From Nostoc sp. ATCC 43529 (lineage in GTDB: Bacteria; Cyanobacteriota; Cyanobacteriia; Cyanobacteriales; Nostocaceae), in assembly GCA_003326205.1 (NCBI GenBank), contig LWTK01000084.1:248001-312000 (forward strand): a DNA stretch of 64,000 nucleotides. Direction: 5' to 3'. This document shows positions 9,363-19,100 of this stretch, one piece after another (within the stretch, counting starts at the first letter, position 1; the number at the start of each line of letters is the position of its first letter). Both the position numbers and the translations under genes were made by a program. The notes beneath the pieces were generated by a model. That model was not told the origin of the DNA. It made no database searches and worked only from the letters and a program-made list of their open reading frames with translations.

Positions 9363-10790
9363 CTACTCCCCGCTTCCTAACAACGGTAGACAAATCGTAA
9401 AAGTCGCGCCCTGATTGGGGATGCTACTGGCTGTGATGCTGCCTTGATGAGCTTCGACGATGCGCTTGGCGATCGCTAATCCCAAACCGTTACTATTACC
9501 TTTGCGGGAGGGGTCTGTTGTATAAAACTGCTCAAAAATCCGGGGCAAATCGTTCTCATTAATGCCTAATCCCTGGTCTTCAATTTTCACGATCGCTTGT
9601 TTACCCTTGGTGTACCCAGAAATAAACACCAAGGAATTAGGTGCTGAGTGTTTGATAGCGTTATCTAGCACATTTAAAATAGCCTGTAATAGCCGCTCTG
9701 GATCGCCTTGTAGTTTTAAATCCACTATGTTTAACTGCACAGATACGCCAACGGCTTGCATCCGGGGTTCCATCGCATTGACAGCACGGCTAATCAAACC
9801 ACTCAGTGAAAAGACTTGCTTTTCGAGTTGAGTAACTCCTGCTTCCAACCGTCCTAAATCGAGCAAATCATGAATTAGTTGTGATAAGCGTTTGATTTCA
9901 TTGTCAATTGTTTGGAAAAAGCGATCGCGTAATTCGGGTTCTTCGTGTGCGCCATTTCTAAGTGCATCTACTGTTACCTGCACGTTACTGATGGGCGTGC
10001 GGAGTTCGTGGGAAACATTTGCTAAAAAAGCCCGACGTTCTCGATCTAAAGAAGCTAGTCGTTCACTCATCCGGTTGAGTTCTGCCGCTAATCGATCCAA
10101 CTCATTGTTTTCATGGATGATTAACTTATCCCCAAAATGACCAGCACCCAAGCGAATCGCAAAGTTTTGCATGGTTTCAATTGGTTTTGAAAGGCTACGA
10201 GCAAAACGAGTGCTGATTAACGCACACAGAAAAATTGTTACCGTTAGGGTTCCCAAAACACTCCAAATCACTCTTGCAAACTGACGCTGAAACTGATCCA
10301 AAGTGATGGACATTCGCAGTACGCCCAGTAATTTACCGTTACGCACAATTGGCCTGGCGATGTAGAGACGGTCTTCGGGCGATAAAACTCCTTTTGCCAT
10401 CCCTTGTTGGGGACGATTTTGCAAAGCTTCCCGTACTCCAGGAACTTTGTACCAGTCTTTAACTTGTTTGTCTCCCAGTGTATCGGAAGTTACTAAGAGG
10501 CGGCCTTGTCGATCGAAAATGCGGAGTGTTACAGTTTGTGGCGCTCCATATCGCTGCACCAGCATTTCTACCCGTTGGAGATCGTTTTCTTGTAAAGCAT
10601 CTGCGACACTCTCACTCAGCCCAGCTGTCCAATTCTCCAAATCCATTAGTCGCGATCGCATAAAGTAAGCGTGGAACGACCAAAGGATGTACCCTGCCAT
10701 CAAAGAAGTTCCCAAAACTATCAGTAAAAGATACGTGGCTAGCAGCTTAATATGAATGGAATTTAATTTGATTCTATGCAACCAGCCCAT
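9363..10790 (-). CDS. membrane sensor histidine kinase with HAMP domain
   Basis: A 475-residue transmembrane kinase. Membrane segments lie at about 15-37 and 174-195, enclosing an extracytoplasmic sensor region of about 135 residues. HAMP follows (about 195-250), then HisKA with His261 in SHELRTPISN, then HATPase with NVLDNAIKHS, DQGLGIN and GLGLAIAKRI. It follows the receiver gene by eight bases, so the two are one operon with the regulator first. The signal is unknown. Confidence 0.94.
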   Translation of the reverse strand: MGWLHRIKLNSIHIKLLATYLLLIVLGTSLMAGYILWSFHAYFMRSRLMDLENWTAGLSESVADALQENDLQRVEMLVQRYGAPQTVTLRIFDRQGRLLVTSDTLGDKQVKDWYKVPGVREALQNRPQQGMAKGVLSPEDRLYIARPIVRNGKLLGVLRMSITLDQFQRQFARVIWSVLGTLTVTIFLCALISTRFARSLSKPIETMQNFAIRLGAGHFGDKLIIHENNELDRLAAELNRMSERLASLDRERRAFLANVSHELRTPISNVQVTVDALRNGAHEEPELRDRFFQTIDNEIKRLSQLIHDLLDLGRLEAGVTQLEKQVFSLSGLISRAVNAMEPRMQAVGVSVQLNIVDLKLQGDPERLLQAILNVLDNAIKHSAPNSLVFISGYTKGKQAIVKIEDQGLGINENDLPRIFEQFYTTDPSRKGNSNGLGLAIAKRIVEAHQGSITASSIPNQGATFTICLPLLGSGE

Positions 10791-10798
10791 CTTTAAAA

Positions 10799-11182
10799 CT
10801 AATTTCCTAAACGACGGCGTAACACTGTTTTGATACGTGCTAGCAGTTCACGAGTGTTGAAAGGCTTGGTGACATAATCATCTGCTCCCGCTTCCAAGCC
10901 CCAAATTTTCTCAATATCTTGATCTTTTGCCGTCAGCATCACAATGGGAACATCCGAAAATGCTCGAATTCGCCAACAAACTTCCATACCATCAACCTCT
11001 GGCAGCATCAAGTCTAGCAAGATTATATCCGGTACTTGTTTGTGGAACTGTTTAATCGCAGTATGTCCATCGGCTGCCGTTGTTACTGTATAACCTTCTT
11101 TTTCCAACGTGTAAGTCAAGCTTTCCCGTAGAGGTGCTTCATCATCCACTAGTAAGATATGCGGCATTTTTAGCATCAACAT
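10799..11182 (-). CDS. receiver-only response regulator (OmpR-type receiver without output domain)
   Basis: A 127-residue CheY-like receiver. Acidic pair DDE, phospho-acceptor Asp in LLDLMLPEVDG, and the conserved Lys in VTKPFN are present. The sequence matches OmpR/PhoB-type receivers through the linker (ELLARIKTVLRRR) and then stops where the winged-helix DNA-binding domain would follow. It may work as a stand-alone phosphoacceptor, or be a shortened OmpR regulator. The start may instead be the internal ATG at 11167 (MPHILLVDDE). It is cotranscribed with the kinase gene at 9363-10790. Confidence 0.92.
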   Translation of the reverse strand: MLMLKMPHILLVDDEAPLRESLTYTLEKEGYTVTTAADGHTAIKQFHKQVPDIILLDLMLPEVDGMEVCWRIRAFSDVPIVMLTAKDQDIEKIWGLEAGADDYVTKPFNTRELLARIKTVLRRRLGN

Positions 11183-11270
11183 TAAGTTCTAATTTTAGCC
11201 TCTCAATCGAGTTGGTTTTCTGCCATCCATCTGTGGGTGGGGAGTGATAGCAATTCAAAATTCAAAACTT

Positions 11271-11460
11271 TAGGACTTACGCACTGTACAAATTAATCAT
11301 GGTATGCGTTCACGAAAATAGTAGGTTTCAGGCTTTGATTAATCGTTCTTTGATGATACGTAAACCCGCACTGTAGGGGCACAGCATTGCTGTGCCCCTA
11401 CGATAGATATGGTTTTCAAACTGTGCATAGTTTGTATTTTGCGTCAATGCGTAAGTTCTA
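11271..11460. mobile_element. MITE-like element with inner palindrome
   Basis: About 190 bp bounded by 13-bp terminal inverted repeats (TAGGACTTACGCA and TGCGTAAGTTCTA, one mismatch). The centre (11373-11401) is a palindrome of the GTAGGGGCACAGC type, related to palindromes at 28823 and 62926. Two GGACTTACG motifs recur near 15870-15905. It fills much of the 460-bp spacer between the regulator and hybrid kinase genes. No coding capacity. Confidence 0.5.
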
Positions 11461-11642
11461 AACTTGTACTGAGCTTGTCGAAGTATTCAAAATTCTTGCA
11501 TTCAGAAAGTCAGAATTAGTAAGGCTTTGGTGGGTTTGCATCTGGCTCATTATTTTAGTGAATTGGTATGAGGAGATGGGAAGTGTGGGCAGATGGAGAG
11601 ATAGGGGAGAATAATAACTCCTAACTCCCAACTCCTAACTCC

Positions 11643-14600
11643 TCACTCAACATTTCTAAATACTTGGTGTAATATTTTCAATAATTCTTTTGCTGTGTAC
11701 GGTTTCGATAAAACTGCTTGCACATTAGCACCAGCAACTTCAGTAAAGATTTCCATTGAGTTAAGCCCACTACAAGCAATAATTTGAACATGATTGTTCA
11801 TTTTTTGCAAGGTACGGATAGCGGTGATGCCATCCATTTCTGGCATCATGATATCCATTAATACAGCTTTTATTTGATGCTTGTACTGAGCATAAAGGGC
11901 GATCGCTTCAATTCCAGTACTGGCAGCAAGCATTTTGTAATTGTGATTTTCGAGGATGATTTTAGCAATGTCACGAATTTGAGCTTCGTCATCTACAACT
12001 AAAATTAATTCTCCCTGTCCTATATGCGCTTCTGAATTTTCTACATTCAATACTTGGGTTCCTTCCACTGCTGGTAAAAAAACTTTAAATTTGCTGCCTT
12101 TACCAACTCGGCTGGATACTTTAATAAAACCATCGTGGCTTTTAATAATGCCAAGTGCAGTTGAAAGTCCTAACCCTGTACCTGTATTAACTCCTTTTGT
12201 AGTAAAAAATGGCTCAAAAATTTTATCTAATATTTCTGGCGGGATACCTATTCCATTATCGGCAATAGTAATCACAATATAATTGCCAACTTTGGCATCA
12301 AGATTCATTTTCGTATAAGCTTCATCAAAAAACTGATTTGTTGCAGAAATTTGGATAATGCCGCCATCTGACAGAGCATCACGGGCATTGACTATTAGAT
12401 TCATCAATACTTGATGTATTTGTGTAGTGTCTCCAGTTACAGCCCAAATATCTTCTGCAATGTTTGTCGAAAATTCAATAGATTTGGGGAATGTTTGCTG
12501 GGCAATTTGGATAATTTCTGAAATCAGATACTGAATTTGGATAATTGTGCGCTCTCCTTTAAATCCTCGCGCAAAGGACAAGACTTGCTTAACTAATGTC
12601 GCACCACGTTTGGCGTTGCTTTCTACAAGTGTCATTAACTGCTGACAACGCTCCTCGTCTTGAAAAAATTTGTTTTGTAATAATTGAGATGCGGCTAAAA
12701 TTGGCGTCAATATATTATTCAAATCGTGGGCGATGCCGCCTGCAAGGGTACCAAGGCTTTCCAATCGCTGGGTACGAAAAAACTGCTCTTGGAGTTGTTT
12801 TTTGTCAGTAATATCTGTGTCAACACAGAGGATGGATTTAGGTTTACCGTTTGCATCCTGCATTAATGTCCATCGGCTTTCGACGAGAATTTTCTGACCA
12901 GATTTGGTAATTTTATTTAATTCACCTTGCCAAGAACCATTTTCAATTACGCTTCTTAGCGGCACTTCTAATTGCTGTTGAGTTTCTGTTTGAGACAAAA
13001 TCTCTCTAGAGTCTTTTCCAATAACCTCCGTGGCAAGCCAACCGTAGATCCGCTCTGCACCTTTATTCCAAAATAATATTTGGGATTGGAAATCTCGGAC
13101 TAATATGGCATCGGTGGCAATATCAAGTAGAGCCGCTTGTTCGGAGATTTTTTGTTCGTTGAGTTTGCGATCGGTGATATCTCTGTTTGCGCCGATGGTT
13201 CGTATCGGTTCACCGATTTCGTTGTAGTATACCTGACTTGTACAGTTTAACCAGTGTATACTGCCATCAGGCCAGACGACTCGATACTCTATGGTTCCTC
13301 TTCCTTCTTCAAGAACGCGAGTTATGTTGGCAACCACAGATTCGCGGTCTTCTGGATGGATTAAATTGAGGTAGTCTTCAAAGGTAGGACATGGACTGTC
13401 CCAAGGCAAACCATAAAGTAGTCCCATATTTGCAGACCAAATAACGGTGTTGGCCTTCAGGTTCCTGTCCCAGATACCCATGTGGGCAGTTTCTAGAGCT
13501 AAATTCAATCGTGCTTCACTTTCGCGCAGCGATTCTTCAGCCAGTTTGCGTTCGGTGATATCTTCGGCGATACCGCTATAGTAGTTAATTTTTCCTTGGC
13601 GATCGCACACAGCAAAACCCCGATTCCAAATCCAGCGTAAGGAACCATCAAGTTGGAAAATCCGGTATTCTGCTGAAGCTGACTGATGATTGAGCAGTTG
13701 TTCGATGAATTTGCTGGCTAGATGGCGATCGTCTGGATGAACCGTATCTATCCAGAATGACTGCTTCAACAAATTCTGACAAGAACGACCCCAAATTTTT
13801 TCATAAGCGGGACTAATGTACAAAGGTTGCAATGAATTAGCGCTAGCAATCCAAATCACTGCCTCGGTATTTTCGGCGAAATTGCGGAATTTTTCCTCAC
13901 TTTGACGCAGTGCTTCTTCGGCAATTTGGTGATCGCGCAGTGCTACTTGCTGTTCGGTAATGTCTCTCCCTACGCCTTGAATTTCAACAATCTCTCCTTC
14001 TTCATCTTTAATCCCAATACTCTTCCATTGAAACCAGCGAATACCGTTAACAGTGAATGCACGTCGCTCACCAGTTGTCAAGGAATAAGACCCAGATATT
14101 AAATTTGTGATATTTTCCCTGGTTTGCGGCAAGTCATCTGGATGAAAAAATTCAAAAATCGGCTGACCGCGAAACTCATCTTGTTTCCAGCCAAAGGTTT
14201 GACAAGCAGCCGCATTGGCAAAGGTCACTCGCCCTTGCAAATCAATGCGGATAATAATGTCTGTTTGGCTTTCCACCAGTTGGCGATAGAGGTTTTCACT
14301 TTGCCTTAATGCTTCTTCGGCGCGTTGGCGTTGGCTAATTTCTTTTTGCAATCGTACGTTAGACAAGACAAGTTCTGCTGTTCGTTCCGCCACTCGTCTT
14401 TCTAGCTCATCGTTAGCTTGGCGCAGTGCTTCTTTTGCTTGTTGTCGTTCGCTAATGTTGCAAATTAACCACCGCCAGCCAACCTGCTCATCTTGTGAGT
14501 CGTATATCGCAGCCACTTTAACCCTAGCCAAGAAAGGTTTCTTTTTCCGTGGTTTGAGGCTAATTTCCCACTCCTGCACCTGCTGGCAATTATTCAGTCG

Positions 14601-15524
14601 GGTGATAAAGGTCTGGCGGTCTTCCTGAGCAACAAACAATAGTAACGGTTTGTTTAACAAATATTCTTGCGGCACAGCAAGCAACGTTGCTGCTGCATGA
14701 TTAACCTCTTGGATAACACCTGCTGTATTAGTTACCAAGTAACCATCTGGAGCAAAGTCAAACAAATCTTGGTAACGCCGCCGTTCTAATTCTACTAACT
14801 CACGAGCAGCGAGCAGTTCTTCATTTTGTTGGCGCAGTTCTTCTTGTGCCGTCCGAAATTCTTCCAGGGCTAGTTCAAGTTGCTGATTAACTTGCATAAT
14901 TTCACAAGATTGTGCCTCAAACCAAAGTTTTAAGTAATTTTGAGTTTGGTAGCGCACTTGGTCTATTTCAATTTGCTGATTCATCTGCCTGAATTCATCT
15001 GTGGGTTTTTGGAAGCATTGCTGTAATCCTTCAACAACCCCAGCCATTTTGACTAAATCAAAAGCTTGTAGCAAGTTGGCCTCACTGATAATTCCTACCA
15101 ATTGTCCACCATCGTCTAAAACTGGTAGATGGTGAATTTGGTGGTGACGCAATAACGATAAGGCCATAAAAATATCTTGAGAATCAGATTCTCTCAGGGT
15201 CACAACTGGCTGCGTCATCACTTGAGCCATTGTCGCCGTCGATAAATCAATTCCAGAAGCTATAAGTTTAACTACATCTTTTTGTGTAAAAATACCTAAT
15301 AACTGTCCTGCCTCCATAACCAAGACACAATCAGTTAATGATTGCTCTGGAAGGCTTAAATCTAATGATATATTTAAACTAGTTGCTGCATATTTATTAC
15401 ATCTTGCCTGACTCATTAAGACAATAGCTTCGACTACATAACTATCAGGGTTAATCGTTAATGGGGTACGATTAATAACATGATATAAAGTAGGTAAATC
15501 AATCAGGAGATCGTTGAATTGCAT
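11643..15524 (-). CDS. CBS and multi-PAS hybrid histidine kinase with receiver domain
   Basis: A 1293-residue soluble hybrid kinase. Order: paired CBS domains (about 15-165), a coiled coil, five PAS/PAC units (about 245-370, 410-530, 545-660, 675-795, 800-920), a HisKA domain with His933 in AHDLNN, a HATPase domain (NLIVNARDAL, DNGIGIP, GTGLGLSTALG), and a C-terminal receiver (about 1165-1290) with the acceptor Asp in LMDIMMPEMDG. CBS pairs commonly bind adenine nucleotides, so energy state plus redox or light input through PAS is possible but unproven. It stands alone, with no separate regulator beside it. Confidence 0.94.
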   Translation of the reverse strand: MQFNDLLIDLPTLYHVINRTPLTINPDSYVVEAIVLMSQARCNKYAATSLNISLDLSLPEQSLTDCVLVMEAGQLLGIFTQKDVVKLIASGIDLSTATMAQVMTQPVVTLRESDSQDIFMALSLLRHHQIHHLPVLDDGGQLVGIISEANLLQAFDLVKMAGVVEGLQQCFQKPTDEFRQMNQQIEIDQVRYQTQNYLKLWFEAQSCEIMQVNQQLELALEEFRTAQEELRQQNEELLAARELVELERRRYQDLFDFAPDGYLVTNTAGVIQEVNHAAATLLAVPQEYLLNKPLLLFVAQEDRQTFITRLNNCQQVQEWEISLKPRKKKPFLARVKVAAIYDSQDEQVGWRWLICNISERQQAKEALRQANDELERRVAERTAELVLSNVRLQKEISQRQRAEEALRQSENLYRQLVESQTDIIIRIDLQGRVTFANAAACQTFGWKQDEFRGQPIFEFFHPDDLPQTRENITNLISGSYSLTTGERRAFTVNGIRWFQWKSIGIKDEEGEIVEIQGVGRDITEQQVALRDHQIAEEALRQSEEKFRNFAENTEAVIWIASANSLQPLYISPAYEKIWGRSCQNLLKQSFWIDTVHPDDRHLASKFIEQLLNHQSASAEYRIFQLDGSLRWIWNRGFAVCDRQGKINYYSGIAEDITERKLAEESLRESEARLNLALETAHMGIWDRNLKANTVIWSANMGLLYGLPWDSPCPTFEDYLNLIHPEDRESVVANITRVLEEGRGTIEYRVVWPDGSIHWLNCTSQVYYNEIGEPIRTIGANRDITDRKLNEQKISEQAALLDIATDAILVRDFQSQILFWNKGAERIYGWLATEVIGKDSREILSQTETQQQLEVPLRSVIENGSWQGELNKITKSGQKILVESRWTLMQDANGKPKSILCVDTDITDKKQLQEQFFRTQRLESLGTLAGGIAHDLNNILTPILAASQLLQNKFFQDEERCQQLMTLVESNAKRGATLVKQVLSFARGFKGERTIIQIQYLISEIIQIAQQTFPKSIEFSTNIAEDIWAVTGDTTQIHQVLMNLIVNARDALSDGGIIQISATNQFFDEAYTKMNLDAKVGNYIVITIADNGIGIPPEILDKIFEPFFTTKGVNTGTGLGLSTALGIIKSHDGFIKVSSRVGKGSKFKVFLPAVEGTQVLNVENSEAHIGQGELILVVDDEAQIRDIAKIILENHNYKMLAASTGIEAIALYAQYKHQIKAVLMDIMMPEMDGITAIRTLQKMNNHVQIIACSGLNSMEIFTEVAGANVQAVLSKPYTAKELLKILHQVFRNVE

Positions 15525-16159
15525 AGTTAATTAGTCAATTCTAATTATCTTGTTGATAACAGGACGAACTAGCACAAGCTAGCAAAATTAAAAGTAAGTA
15601 AAGTGTTGTAAATCAATAATTTTTGTGCTTAAAGAAGTAATTAATCAACTATTTGGATAAATATGCCCTGTAAACTCCACCAGACGAATACAGGGAAAAC
15701 AGCATAATTTAGCAACCAAGCCAGGAACAGCAAGTAGATAGAATTTTAGAGTTGACAAACTCATTCTATTGTCAAATTCAATAATAGATGAGCTGTTATT
15801 TAAAGAGATTACCTTAATTAATGGCGTTGTAGTATTACGTAGCGTGAAATTTTGGAAATTGATAATAGAGGACTTACGTACAAAGGTTGTTTGTTGACAG
15901 GACTTACGCAAAAGATAACGAAAGTAGCGGTAATACCCTGCGGGTTCGCTCTTAGCGTTCTCGCAGAGTAGCCGCTGTGCGTCTACAGGTTATCCAAAAG
16001 CGGCTTTGTTTACCTTCTGTATCGCTTTAGTCGCCTATAACGTGCTGTCTACTGTTCAGGCAAAGCCAACAGAGCAAAGGTTTCAGAGCGTGTATATGTA
16101 ATATTCTTTTTTTTAATTGGTATAATCTTAAATTCTGAATCCTCAATTCTGGCTTCTTG
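15525..16159. other. 635-bp spacer without a convincing gene
   Basis: Holds short dispersed repeats only: two GGACTTACG motifs near 15870-15905 and a GCCGCTGTGCGTCTAC-type repeat near 15970. A minus-strand open frame at 15645-15911 (88 codons) shows no family features and no ribosome site. Confidence 0.5.
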
Positions 16160-19100
16160 TTACCAAGGATTACCCACCATTGTGAATCCAGCCCAATAAT
16201 AAGGATGCATAAATGATTCATCAGCTTCCTCAATACTTTCAGCAGGCAAAGGCAAGTTACCCACCGCTCCCAAACCTTGAATTTGGCCATCCTTTAAGTA
16301 AATCTGCCCTTTAACCATAGCTACTTGAGCTTGTCTCAAAGCCTCTGCCTTAATTGGAGAATTTCTTAAATTCTCATAAAATTTAGTCATCAGTGCTGCT
16401 GTACCAGAATCGTTAACAGACCAAAGACTGGCAACGCTGGTTTTCACGCCTGCTAATACTGCTAAACCCGCAAACCCAAGTTCTGACTCTTTATCGCCCA
16501 AAGCTGTCCTACAAGCACTCAGCACCATCATTTCTACTTGAGGTTCGTTTAACCGCAACTGGCGTAACTGGTCTAGACGTAACTTGTCCTCCCACAGTTG
16601 AATATAGGACTTGCTTAAGCCGCCAGCTACAAAATCGGCATGAGTCGCCATGTGAATAATGCCAAAAGGTTGTTGACGCCGGACAGTTTTGAGATTTTCT
16701 AAGGTGGCTTGCTTGTCCAACAACAATTTGCCTTGCCAGAGTTTGGATACCAATGTTGATATTTCCACGGGAACTGCTGGTAAAGGATTTTGCCCTTGAG
16801 TACTCTCAGAAACCCCCAAGGCTAAAATTTGAGATTTTCTAATGTCTGTATACAGTGTGTTGGTTAAGCTAAGACTTGGCATCAAGCCAATACTGTATTT
16901 TTCTACCAAAAATTGTTTACCATCGTGAAATGCTGCCATTGGAGTTGAACGTAAACCAATGTCTGGCAGAAAGACTAAATTGTTAATTTCTCTAGCTTGT
17001 AAATCTGCTTCCAGTGGCGCAATTATCCAACGATAAAGTTGTTGAGATGAACGCAAATAAGCAGTGCGGCGACGGTTTTGTGGACTTACAATTTGGTCGC
17101 GAAATTCTTGAGCTACTTGTAAAACTTTGGCTCTAGTAGTTTCTGGAATGCGCTTACGAATAGGGTCACCTTTTCCAGTAACTACCACTATTTCCAGTTC
17201 GTCGCTATCGTTTTCTAGTAGGGTATTCAGCTGTTTAGTTCTCTCTGGTATAATCTCCACAGGTACAAAACTGATGTAGATAAATGCAGGTTTTATACCA
17301 GTAGCTTTCTCAATTTTGTTAGCAATTTCTTTGGCCTCATCCAGTGTTTTAATTCTGGGATTGGGTATGCCTAAATAATCGCCAAAATCATCTGTAAAGT
17401 TATCTTCGGGAGTAGGATTGGTATTAATTACAGGGTCACCAATCTTAGGATCGCCTGGGTTAGGATTACCTGGGTTACCTGGATTGCACTGGAATGAGCA
17501 GGGAGGAACCTCAGGAATCTCAGGCTCGGTAGGAATTCCAGGCTCGTCAGGAATCTCAGGCTCGGTAGGAATCTCAGGCACATTAACGTTGATTGCTACC
17601 TGTACGGGTTCTGAGGATGAAACCACATCGCTAGCTCTGACGGTGAATGCATTTATTAGCCCTGTGCTATCGGTGGGTGGTGTGTAATTTAGTGTTTCAC
17701 CTATAGTTAATGTGTCTCCCCCAGCTAAAATCGTATCGCCTCGCCTCAGGGTTCCTGCTTGGATGGCATCAATGACAACGGTGGTATTATCTAGATTGAC
17801 ATCGCTAGTGCTGGCTGTAAATGTGAAGCTCAAGGTTTGATTGACTTGAGCATCAGATGATAGGAGCGTGTTTGTTGTCAGCGTTGGTGGGGTATTTACG
17901 GATGTAATGGTAATGCTGGCTGGGGTGCCAACAGCATCTCCACCATTGGGCAAAACTGGAAAGTTACCTGCATTGATGGTTAAATCGCCTCCGGTATCAA
18001 TTATTCCGGCTGTGCCATTGTTATTCGTGGCATCACCGACGATAAATGGTACATTATCTGGGCCACCATCATGCTGAATTCTCACATTACCTCCGGCAAC
18101 GCTAACACTTCCTGCTTCACTGAAAGGGTCTAAGAAAATTCGAGCTGTAGCGATGGTAGTACCTGTCCCTGTTCCTTGAACTAGTCCGTTTGTCAACACT
18201 TGCACATTGCCACTAGTCAAAGTACCTTCAGCCGACGATACAGCCTGTGTGTTGATGGCTGTAAAACGAATTGTACTGCCAGCGGTACTGTTAGTTTGTA
18301 GCGTAACGTTGCCACCTGTGGCAGCTTCTATATCAAATCCGGTGGCGATCGCTTGGCTATTAATAGCGTCATTGACTGTGATATTATTTGTAGCATTTAA
18401 ACTGACTGCACCAGCTGTAGTACTTACTCCACCATCTACTCCGATGCCACTTGCTGACGTGTTGATGCCACCATTAACGGTGATATTATCTGTGGCAGTT
18501 AAGGTAACCGCACCTGCTGTGCCAGTAAATTCGCCACCTCCTTGCTTGACTACAGAGGAATTAATTGCGCCTGTGGTAATACTGCCGCCTGTGGTTGTTG
18601 CTACTACACCGCCAGCGATACCTGAGTTACTAGCATCATTTGAAAAGGAATCAATTGTACCTGTAAGGATATTGCCTGCGGCGGTCAAGCTTACTGTTCC
18701 AGCCGTATTAATAGTCTGAAAACCTTCAGTGTTGCTAGTATCAAGATTATTTAGAGTAATTCCACCACTGGTACTTTGGACTGTAATATTACCCGCCGAG
18801 TACCCCAAACCAGTAGTGACAATATTACCCGCAACGATATCGCCAGTGGCGGACAAGTTAACATTACCACTATTGCCAGAAAAACCAGTACTTGTATTTA
18901 GATTGCCAAGTGATAAACTGGCTCCAGAAATATTTATTGCTCCTCCGGTTGTGGCAATTGTGTTGGTAGGATCGACAAAGTTTACAGAACCGCTTTGTGA
19001 GGAGAGGTTGAAGCTACCGCCAGTACCCAAGTTTAATGTCGCAACACCAGCAGCGGTAGTGACTCCAGGTGTCGCTCCAGTGATATCATTGATGGTAATA

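Noticed and set aside
15645-15911. 88-codon minus-strand open frame
   Set aside because: Composition is not protein-like and it contains the dispersed GGACTTACG motif.
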